Positions 56,809-64,000 of a stretch of 64,000 bases of DNA are shown one piece after another. Below the pieces are notes generated by a model that was given only the letters and a program-made list of their open reading frames with translations, ran no database searches and was not told where the DNA came from. Where the stretch lies: NCBI GenBank assembly GCA_964016985.1, contig OZ024821.1:91130093-91194092 (forward strand). Direction: 5' to 3'. Every line of letters begins with the position of its first letter. Position 1 is the first letter of the stretch. This DNA is from Anodontia alba (lineage: Eukaryota; Mollusca; Bivalvia; Lucinida; Lucinidae). The translations under genes were made by a program, and so were the position numbers.

Positions 56809-57054
56809 TTAACCCTTAAAGCGCCAATCACAACAATTGTCATCTGCTTTGTCTTCTGCTTGTGATTTTAAAAGTCATTTCTGCAAACAGTGTGGACCCA
56901 GATCAGACTGCTCCTTTAGGAGCAGTCTAATCTGGGTCCACACTGTTTGCCGGTATGCAAAAAATAGCTTTGAGAAGTTTGCAAGAATATTCAGCAGACG
57001 ACATAAACAGACAACATTTTCAGATGCAGTTTTTCTTGGCGCTTTAAGGGTTAA
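56809..57054. mobile_element. Family C variant with a single core hairpin
   Basis: TTAA at both ends. Same flanks as 33455-33753 but one hairpin (centre GCTCCTTTAGGAGC). Comparison of the two shows that the doubling at 33.5 kb is a derived event. Confidence 0.87.
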
Positions 57055-57263
57055 CCCTTGTCATGCTGAATAAATTAAGAAGCCATGCCCATCTTAATTT
57101 TCAGCCAATCAGATTACTTGATCCAGATTGTTGATATAAATTCACATACTTAATGGCAAACAGTGCAGATCCAGATCAGTTGGCTTCTTCAGAAGCCAAC
57201 TGATCTGGATATACACTGTTTTCAAAGGTAGGTTATATACGGGATCAGCAGGACTAGGGTTAA
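57051..57263 (+). mobile_element. Family A MITE sharing its TTAA with a C-variant element
   Basis: The left TTAA (57051-57054) is also the right TTAA of the element at 56809. The right TTAA is at 57260-57263. Confidence 0.9.
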
Positions 57264-57542
57264 GGTGCATTTTTTATGCTGTGGCTCATTTGATTTGAAC
57301 CCTCCAGAAACATCTGAGTCAAGAATCATTACATTGGGAATAAGTAAATTCAACTGAAATCTTATTTACTGTATTGGTGAAAAAAAGAATATTGGCAAGA
57401 ATTAATCTGACACATTATAATTATCAATCATTAAACATCATATCTTTTTGTCTAATTGTTGCTTATTTTGACACAATATACCTGAACTGTCAGCTGTAAC
57501 AAAATTCCAATCAGTATTGCCCACTTCATGGGAATTTTTCCA

Positions 57543-57660
57543 AAAATTTTGTGCTAATCACAACAGCAGCAGACGACATTTTTATTTCTTACTTATTTTT
57601 ATTTTTTGTATTTTTCTGTGAAAATAAGTTGACATTTCATGTGAATTGTCTGCCTAGCAG
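57543..57660. mobile_element. Family C left half
   Basis: GCTAATCACAACAGCAGCAG then GACATTTCATGTGAATTGTC. The right half is missing. Confidence 0.65.
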
Positions 57661-57699
57661 TAAATAGCATATATAGCTCCAGAGGTGTCAGAAAATTCA

Positions 57700-57785
57700 T
57701 TGTTTTTTTTAGCAAAACTTATTTTGCGAGTACTCTCTGGAATTGCCCCATTGAGGCTATTCAAGTGAGTACTCATTTATATTCT
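57700..57785. repeat. H-like hairpin, diverged
   Basis: TTTGCGAGTACTCTCTGGAA with GCTATTCAAGTGAGTACTC. Confidence 0.5.
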
Positions 57786-58022
57786 CTGAATACACTTATC
57801 CGGAGCTATGGCAAAAGACCTTCCACAGAATGCAAAAATGAACAGGTTGATCTGTATCTCAATGACTGCAAGTATCATAGTGATTTTCAGTTTGAAGGAA
57901 TGGTACTGTATGTAAGTCAAGCATGCTCTTCCACATCATCTCATTTTCTCTATTTTGGTAAAACTTCAAATCATTCAAAATGTAAATTTTATAGTTTTCT
58001 GAAACTAGCTTACATTTATACA

Positions 58023-58235
58023 TTAACCCTTATAAAGTACCAATCAAGACTGCAGCAGATGATATTTTTATTTATTTATATATTTTCATTTTTCATAGAA
58101 AATTAGTCTTGACTTTTCATGTAAATCGTCTGCCAAGCAGAGAATTCACATGAAATGTCAACTTATTTTAAATGAAAAAAAAAAAAAAAAAAAAATTAAT
58201 GTCACGTTATAAATTCTGCTTGGCTCTTTAAGAAT
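58023..58235. mobile_element. Family C MITE
   Basis: TTAACCCTTATAAAGTACCA to TTGGCTCTTTAAGAATAAAC. Palindrome GACTTTTCATGTAAATCGTC, followed by an A run. Confidence 0.75.
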
Positions 58236-58239
58236 AAAC

Positions 58240-59155
58240 ACTGGTTATGAATGTACCGTTACAGTATTTTGTACAAAAAATAACTTCAACTCAAACCAAA
58301 CTGGTTTTTGGTGAAACTTACTGACTTCCAACTTACAAATAAGATTAAATAAATCTCACTGACAGTTTTATTAGAAACTCAGAATTTGAAATTCAGAACA
58401 TGTCTGTAAGTTAAAACAAAAAACTTCAATCTGATAATCAAATGCGATTAAACATAAGGAAAGGGTCCTTATCACTTATGCAGACAATAAAAAAGCTAAA
58501 TCAACCTGTATATATGTGCAGTCTAATCATGACCTTCATACCATTAGAAACTATAGAATATAGTAAAATAGCTCCAGACAGAGGAGAGTATTCAGAAATA
58601 AAATCTTATTTCTCCATAGAAACATAGGTACTGGGTATTCTTTAGAAGTGCCTCATTGAGACACTTCTAATGAGGACCCACTACCTATGTTTTCATACAG
58701 AAATAAAAAAAAATATCAGGACTTTTCATTAAAAACAAAATTACCTTATCTGGAGGTATGTACTAATATACAGAAGAAGGACCTGATCAGACTGCCTCCC
58801 TGAAGTGCAAGTTGATCTGGTGTTTCATTGATCACATTCGGCATCAAGCTATTTTCTCACATTGTGCATCAAATGCATCTCTTGCATATAAAGCAGATTG
58901 TAATTCTTGAAATTAATGAAATTAGAACTTTCACTGATTTTGAATATTTGAAAAAAATATTTAAATCCCCACAAGCCCTATGAACAAGAACTAATCCAAT
59001 TTTCAACAAACAACTACAATACCAGCATTTTACTAAGAAACAGTGTGAAACCCTTCCAACCCTACAAATCAACACAGGCTTTTTTCAAACAATCATAGAT
59101 TAGATATGAAAGAGTTTGCAACAAACTGCCATTACTACCTCGAGATGTTAGTTTA
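58240..59155. other. Mostly unique sequence around one H element
   Basis: A minus-strand open frame at 58869-59075 has no convincing splice signals. A weak L-like piece lies at about 58770-58830. Confidence 0.35.
58590..58760. repeat. Family H element
   Basis: ACATAGGTACTGGGTATTCT and its near-complement surround GCCTCATTGAGAC. Confidence 0.7.
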
Positions 59156-59157
59156 TA

Positions 59158-59358
59158 ATACCGTATTTACCCTAAATATGTGGACATCATAACTCCTCTC
59201 CATACATAAAACTTAAATGTCTATTTTACTACCTGGATACTTGCTGGACACAGGTGAATAGTGCAGACCCTGATCAGATGTCATTTTCTGCAGCATCTGA
59301 TCTTGGTCTATACTGTCTGACCAGGCATAACTGTCCAAAGACTCAGGATAAATACAAT
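59158..59358 (-). mobile_element. Family B MITE
   Basis: TACCGTATTTACCCTAAATA to AAGACTCAGGATAAATAC. Hairpin GATGTCATTTTCTGCAGCAT. Confidence 0.8.
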
Positions 59359-59392
59359 CAATCAACCAATCAACCAGTCAAAGTTTATTAAC

Positions 59393-59761
59393 TTAAAGGC
59401 TCCATATTCCTCAAAAATAGACATTTTTTTTATCCAATAAAGGTTTAATAAATTTAATATATGGCATTAATATGATCATAAAATGTGGCATCTGACAGCC
59501 TGTAAAATTTCAGTTAGTCTCTCATTTTTTAACTGGATCAAAAATGAAATGACTTTTTTACATTATCTCTGAATTAATGTTGGCAACATTAATTCTGAGA
59601 TACGATAAACAATCATTTCATTTTTGATCCAGTTCAAGAACAAGAGACAAACTAAAATTTTACAGTGCCACATTTTATGATTGTATTAATACAATATACC
59701 AATTTACTAAACCTTTCTTAGATAATAAAATGTCTGTTTTTGAATAATATAGAGCCTTTAA
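59393..59761. mobile_element. Long inverted-repeat MITE with TTAA borders
   Basis: TTAAAGGCTCCATATTCCTC and GAATAATATAGAGCCTTTAA are inverted ends of a 369-bp fold-back element. The centre is GTTGGCAACATTAATTC. Unlike A, C and G it has only one copy here. Confidence 0.82.
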
Positions 59762-60091
59762 GCATATACAGCTCATCGTGATATAACATATATACATACA
59801 AACAAAATAAGTGAAGAATAGCATGAAAGTGAATTACTGGATGGGTCAATATAATACCAATTGTTTCAAAGAATTTTATCATACACAACACTTTATCCCA
59901 TATATGTGTATAAACAGAACACTTTTATTATATACAAGGTCTCAGGTCACATGCAGGTGGCATGAGGAAAAGAAATACGGTCATGTAATTATTTCCCGAC
60001 TTTCACAACAATAGACAGTATCGCTCACATCCCAGCAGCCACACAATGCTTAGGCAACGTTGCACAACATCAGTGCAATGTCATAACATTG

Positions 60092-60372
60092 CATTACGAA
60101 AACATGCCTATTCAAATATACTGAAAAGTTAATCACCAAAAAATTGAAAATTTTCAGACAAAAAATTCAAATATTTTTCATATTTCTGCTCAAAACATAG
60201 ATTGTGGGTACTCGTTAGAACCGCCTCGCAGAGGCAGTTCTAACGAGTACCCACAATCTATGTTTTGAGCAGAAATAAGTAAAATAATGTATACCCCTGT
60301 AAACCCCAGTTTTACTATATAAAAATGGGGTTTAAGGGGGTCAGAATTATATAGGCATGTTTTCGTGATGGC
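60092..60372. mobile_element. Family D MITE, long hairpin
   Basis: GCATTACGAAAACATGCCTA to CATGTTTTCGTGATGGC. The central stem (CAAAACATAGATTGTGGGTA and its complement) is nearly perfect over about 45 bp. Confidence 0.87.
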
Positions 60373-60523
60373 ATTTACACCTATGCGATGCCGACCAGAT
60401 GTCATATGCCCGATGTGATGGCTACGGTAATGGTCAGTGCAGTAAGCCATCTCAACAGGGCTGTCCAGGACAAGGACAATTTGTGATGAACCATTAAATA
60501 TATATATTTTTTTTACCTGTCCA

Positions 60524-60733
60524 GTACCACATTTACCCTAAATAGTCAAACAGGATCAGTTTGATTAAGGTGTGTGTTGTTTGCCATTCTGTCAGTAGTT
60601 TTAGATACCATACTAGGTAATCATATCAGATGTATTTAGACACAGTACTAGGCAATCAAACAGCTTTGTTTACAATTAAGTATGTGAAGGAATCAAGGTG
60701 TTCGAATGTTATGGGTAATTAAGGTAATATGTA
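60524..60733. mobile_element. Family B-like remnant
   Basis: TACCACATTTACCCTAAATA and GTTCGAATGTTATGGGTAAT frame an internally scrambled element. GATACCATACTAGGTAATCA recurs as a diverged direct repeat (GACACAGTACTAGGCAATCA). Confidence 0.5.
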
Positions 60734-60980
60734 TAGAGCACATAGTGAAGTCTGCATTTTGCTAGTTTTCTACAAATGGGTGGATAAATTTTTAATTTGT
60801 CTGTCACTGCATTAGAATCATGACTGTTCGCAGTTCTGCTTCTGATTTTTGTCAAATACCTGTTTCAAAATAATGAGCTTGTCAAAAACAATAACAGAAG
60901 AGTCAATTTCATTTATATGGGATGAAGGTGTTAACACTGCAGTTTTTAACACTGCAGTTTACTTTTGTAAAGAAACTTAC

Positions 60981-61065
60981 CTTGAAATGGGTTGACAAAT
61001 TCTCTGTGAAAGAAATATGTTCTAGCACATTGCAGTGGACCCCTTGGAGACACAGCTTTACATAC
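60981..61065 (-). CDS. Putative internal exon (right gene, exon c)
   Basis: On the minus strand the sequence runs TACGCTTTCAG, then 85 open bases, then a perfect GTAAGT donor. Two frames are open. A phase-2 entry, which fits the 61889 donor, gives YVKLCLQGVHCNVLEHISFT. A phase-0 entry gives VCKAVSPRGPLQCARTYFFH followed by REFVNPFQ, which looks more like a folded protein but breaks the phase chain with 61889-62016. Product unrecognised. Confidence 0.45.
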
Positions 61066-61319
61066 CTGAAAGCGTATATATACATATATTACCATACTAG
61101 TTATTTTATTTTGATTTCTAAGAAATACAAGACATATTTCAGTGGACAAGAAGTATCCACGCTATTTGTACTGCCTTCAGGTACTAGCCAGCTTTTATAG
61201 TAAGACTGCATGACTCCGAGTCTGGCAGAAAAAAAGTTCACTCCTTAGATGGACTGTTTAGAAGCTTTTGCAGCTCAGTTTAAGAAAAAGTATTTACCAA
61301 ACTTGTTGATTGTCGGTGC

Positions 61320-61527
61320 TTAACCCTTCTCTTGCTGAGCATGACATGCCCTATCTCAGCAAACAGTGCAGATCCAGATCAGTTGGCTTCTGAAGAAGCC
61401 AACTGATCTGGATCTGCACTGTTTGTCATTAAATATGTGAATTTCTATCAAAAATCCGGATCAAGTAATTGGCTGGAAATTAGAAGTGGGCATGGTATCT
61501 TAATTTATTCAGCATGACAAGGGTTAA
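61320..61527 (-). mobile_element. Family A MITE
   Basis: TTAA at both ends and a full hairpin. The stretch beside the right end is slightly shortened. Confidence 0.88.
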
Positions 61528-61639
61528 AATTTGTCAGAAATGGAGCTAATAGCTGACTGTGGGCAAATTAACAAAATCCACAAACTGTGCAATATAGGTC
61601 AAGGTTCCAAAATATTGCCAGATTTCTGAAAGTTTTGTT

Positions 61640-61888
61640 AATGTGAATTGATACATTTGGTAGATTTTCTGCCATTTTTGACAAGGGAAAAAAACTTTTG
61701 TAACTTCATGTTTGTCTTCCTGCAAACCAAGTCCAAAGGGAGTGAATTCTTTTCTTTCAGAGTGGGGAGGCAAAATATTGTCTTCCTGCAAACCAAGTCC
61801 AAAGGGAGTGAATTCGTTTCTTTCAGAGTGGGGAGGCAAAATATTTTGGATTGTTGCCTCCCCTTGAAAGTGTATCAATTTTCCTTAC
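61640..61888. repeat. Family K repeat with a 66-bp internal duplication
   Basis: TCTTCCTGCAAACCAAGTCC starts at 61715 and 61781, two nearly identical 66-bp units. 66 is a multiple of three, so an open frame passes through both. Confidence 0.75.
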
Positions 61889-62016
61889 AGACAGGAGTGC
61901 ATTATAAAAAGAGGATTAAGTTCCACAGTGTCATTTGGCGCTGCCTCTATGTGGCTCTGCTGCCTGGTAGCATTAAAAATCTGATTGATGATGACAGTGT
62001 CATTCTGTCTTTTGAT
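61889..62016 (-). CDS. Putative internal exon (right gene, exon b), strand ambiguous
   Basis: Read on the minus strand, CCTCCTTAAG is a plausible acceptor and GTAAGG a good donor. The 128-base exon starts in phase 0, as required after 63679, and leaves in phase 2. It contains DTVIINQIFNATRQQSHIEA. The same DNA is open on the plus strand, with acceptor TTTTCCTTACAG, donor GAG/GTAACA at 62026 and 45 codons in phase 0 (61891-62025, beginning TGVHYKKRIKFHSVIWRCLY). I prefer minus because both flanking candidate exons are minus and the phases chain, but one strand must be wrong. The K repeat ends immediately at this border. Confidence 0.35.
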
Positions 62017-62384
62017 CTTAAGGAGGTAACATCTCCAGTCAACCAACAGAATTACAATGTATGCATACATGCCATACCTCACACTGTGAGTCAAAATCTC
62101 ACAGAATTTTGGCCCTTCTGACCCTGTTTCTCATAAGATTTTCAAATCTCACAGAAATTTCATACCATTTAATAAGCTATTTTTTGAAAAACTGGAAATA
62201 AATCACACATTAGCATGGCTATCCCAAGTTTAATTCATTAAAATAATGGCTTTTAACTGACTTAAGATTTCTGTCAACAGCTAATAGCATGTATGTGTAT
62301 GGTATTTCTAGTCCACTGATTGGCTAAAATAAATTCACACCTTTACCTGTTCACGTAAAACATTCCCTATACTGGGAACCAGAT

Positions 62385-62388
62385 CCCC

Positions 62389-62418
<30 letters not shown>
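62385..62418 (+). repeat. Long poly-C tract
   Basis: CCCC-G followed by about 29 uninterrupted C. The complement is a G-quadruplex candidate. The exact length may be a sequencing estimate. Confidence 0.9.
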
Positions 62419-62419
<1 letters not shown>

Positions 62420-62526
62420 CTCCCCCTGGGTTTGAAAATCCTGTCTTAAAGAAGTATGTCTATGTTAAAGATGGTTACAACTGTGACAAATGGAGTTAAG
62501 TACTAGGAATGACTCAAGTGTGGATG

Positions 62527-63402
62527 GGTGTATGGACAGGAAATCTGCCACTCATGTTTCAGATGTACAGACAGAAAATCTGCCACCAATGTTTCAGATG
62601 AATGGACAGAAAATCTGCCACCCATGTTTCAGATGAATGGACAGAAAATCTGCCACCCATGTTTCAGATGAATGGACAGAAAATCTGCCACCCATGTTTC
62701 AGATGAATGGACAGAAAATCTGCCACCCATATTTCAGATGAATGGAAAGAAAATCTGCTACATATGATTCAGATGTATGGACAGAAAATCTGTCACCCAT
62801 GTTTCAGATGTATGGACAGAAAATCTGTCAACCATGTTTCAGATGAATGGACTGAAAATCTGCCACCCATGTTTCAGATGTATGGACAGAAAATCTGTCA
62901 ACCATGTTTCAGATGAATGGACCGAAAATCTGCCACCCATGTTTCAGATGAATAGACAGAAAATCTGTCACCCATGTTTCAGATGTATGGACAGAAAATC
63001 TGTCAACCATGTTTCAGATGAATGAACCGAAAATCTGCCACCCATGTTTCAGATATATGGACAGAAAATCTGTCAACCATGTTTCAGATGAATGGACTGA
63101 AAATCTGCCACCCATGTTTCAGATGAATGGACAGAAAATCTGTCATCCATGTTTCAGATGTATGGACAGATAATCTGCCACCCATATTTCAGATGTATGC
63201 ACACAAAATCTGCCATCCATGTTTCAGATAGGGAGATAGAAAATCTGTCAACCATGTTTCAGATGTATAGACAGAAAATCTCCCAACCATGTTTGAGATG
63301 TATGGACAGAAAATCTTTCAACCATGTTTCAGATGTATGGACAGTAAATCTGCCACCCATGTTTCAGGTGTATGGACAGAAAATCTGCCACCTATGTTGC
63401 AC
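62527..63402 (+). repeat. 35-bp minisatellite, about 25 units
   Basis: Unit GATGTATGGACAGAAAATCT + GCCACCCATGTTTCA, 35 bp. Two alternating types differ at GCCACC/GTCAAC and GTATGG/GAATGG. Because 35 is not a multiple of three, each frame reads the unit in rotation and repeats every 35 residues. Stops are rare, which explains the overlapping open frames of 65-86 codons. Confidence 0.92.
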
Positions 63403-63447
63403 CTGCTAAGCTGGGGCAACAAACATATTTTTTGTCTGATTTACATC

Positions 63448-63636
63448 ATTAATGCTGGCATTCTGAGTAAAATTTTCAGCAAATGACATTTTGAAATATA
63501 TTTCTTTATTTTCCCAGGAAACAGGTTTGACATTTCATGCAAAATTTGACAGAGAAATGTCAAATCCTGTTTTCTTGGGGGAAAAAAAAAATAAATATCA
63601 AGAATTTATCGTCTGCTGAATAAGCCCAGAGAATGG
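63448..63636. mobile_element. Family G MITE
   Basis: AATGCTGGCATTCTGAGTAA to CTGAATAAGCCCAGAGAATG. It lies between the minisatellite and the putative minus-strand exon. Confidence 0.72.
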
Positions 63637-63678
63637 ACTGAATTAGCCCAGTGAATGGACAGTCTGTAATAATCTTAC

Positions 63679-63817
63679 CATTATATTTGATCCATTATCT
63701 CCTGTTATGGTAGACTTGAGATCACAGTTAGAAGATTTGTCTCCCCTTATCACCGGAACCATCACATCTCTTCTTGTATTGCTTCCAAACAAAACATATG
63801 GATGTGGCATATCTGGC
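63679..63817 (-). CDS. Putative internal exon (right gene, exon a)
   Basis: On the minus strand TTTCCATTACAG is a clean acceptor and GTAAGA a clean donor, and the 139 bases between them are open. One base completes a codon, then 46 codons follow beginning PDMPHPYVLFGSNTRRDVMV, and the exon leaves in phase 0. The sequence is unique and lies just beyond a G-family MITE. I do not recognise the protein. The agreement of two strong splice signals with an open frame makes this the best-supported of the candidate exons. Confidence 0.55.
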
Positions 63818-64000
63818 CTGTAATGGAAATACAACTAGAGCAAGAGAGCAGAGCTCACGTATACTCTTGGCTGGCTGCACCGCCTTATCAGAAAAATACT
63901 GAATGTACTTTAATGGCCCATGAAATATAGATCAGTGTAAACCTGACCTACTATGAGGCTAACAGCTTTGCCCTAACAATCAATCAATCATTCCAAGTAT

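Noticed and set aside
58869..59075. Possible minus-strand exon or LINE fragment
   Set aside because: The open frame is short, only a weak acceptor-like TTGATTTGTAG is present, and there is no matching donor in frame.
61648..62121. 157-codon plus-strand open frame
   Set aside because: The first half lies in the K repeat with its 66-bp duplication and the second half overlaps the possible exon. It is not treated as one gene.
62527..63402. CRISPR-like array (35-bp repeats)
   Set aside because: Units are contiguous with no spacers, in a eukaryotic context.
62707..63486. Three overlapping cysteine-rich repeat proteins
   Set aside because: They are readings of the 35-bp minisatellite; no start context, splice signal or secretion signal is seen.

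Overview
This window looks like nuclear DNA of an AT-rich animal, most likely a bivalve mollusc or another lophotrochozoan. I infer that from three things: very dense short inverted-repeat elements (MITEs), tRNA-headed SINEs, and elements with a central tandem-repeat array and an 'ACGGACG'-type tail of the pearl type described from oysters and clams. There is nothing prokaryotic: no operons, no ribosome-binding sites, no CRISPR.

Genes. One complete protein-coding gene is visible: an intronless, divergent rhodopsin-like G-protein-coupled receptor of 355 residues (30369-31436, +). Two further genes are supported only as exons. On the left, three phase-compatible + strand exons (3244-3505, 11362-11462, 18454-18535) could be the 3' end of a gene that enters from upstream. 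On the right, three phase-compatible - strand exons (63679-63817, 61889-62016, 60981-61065) could belong to a gene that enters from downstream. I recognise none of these exon products. A full-length but dead mariner transposon (54901-56243, -) and a 5'-truncated second mariner (40594-41077, -) are the only autonomous-type transposon coding remnants.

Repeats. Almost everything else is repeat. The letters are mine. A: about 210 bp, TTAA target, ends CCCTTGTCCTGCTGAA, 18 copies. B: about 215 bp, ends near CCGTATTTACCCTAAATATT, about 20 copies. C: TTAA, ends CCCTTAAAGCGC. D: about 280 bp, ends ATTACGAAAACATGCC. E: ends TACAGTAAATGTCC. F: about 240 bp, ends GGGCCCAGTTGTTCAAAGC. G: about 200 bp, TTAA, with a long central GACATTTCATGCAAATTGTC palindrome. 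H: palindrome ACATATGTTGTGGGTACTCA. I: ends ATAACACGGTT. K: contains GGAGCAAATTCTTTCC. L: AGGCTGATCTGGGCCTTCAC. M and N: two and four copies.

Layout. 1-18.5 kb: MITEs and a SINE among putative exons. 20.9-22.7 kb: 150-bp satellite with a hAT-like insertion. 23.3-24.6 kb: array made of one arm of H. 25-30 kb: MITEs. 30.1-31.5 kb: receptor gene in a MITE-poor island. 32-45 kb: MITEs, a SINE, a truncated mariner and a 263-bp duplication. 45.7-46.8 kb and 52.0-53.05 kb: two pearl-like elements with 180-bp and 145-bp internal repeats. 54.9-56.2 kb: mariner. 62.5-63.4 kb: 35-bp minisatellite.

The most interesting pattern is that families with different ends (A, B, E, M and some C) carry the same hairpin arm, GCAAACAGTGTAGACCC-GATCAG, with a family-specific stretch next to the loop. 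This looks like a modular hairpin cassette shared by otherwise unrelated MITEs.
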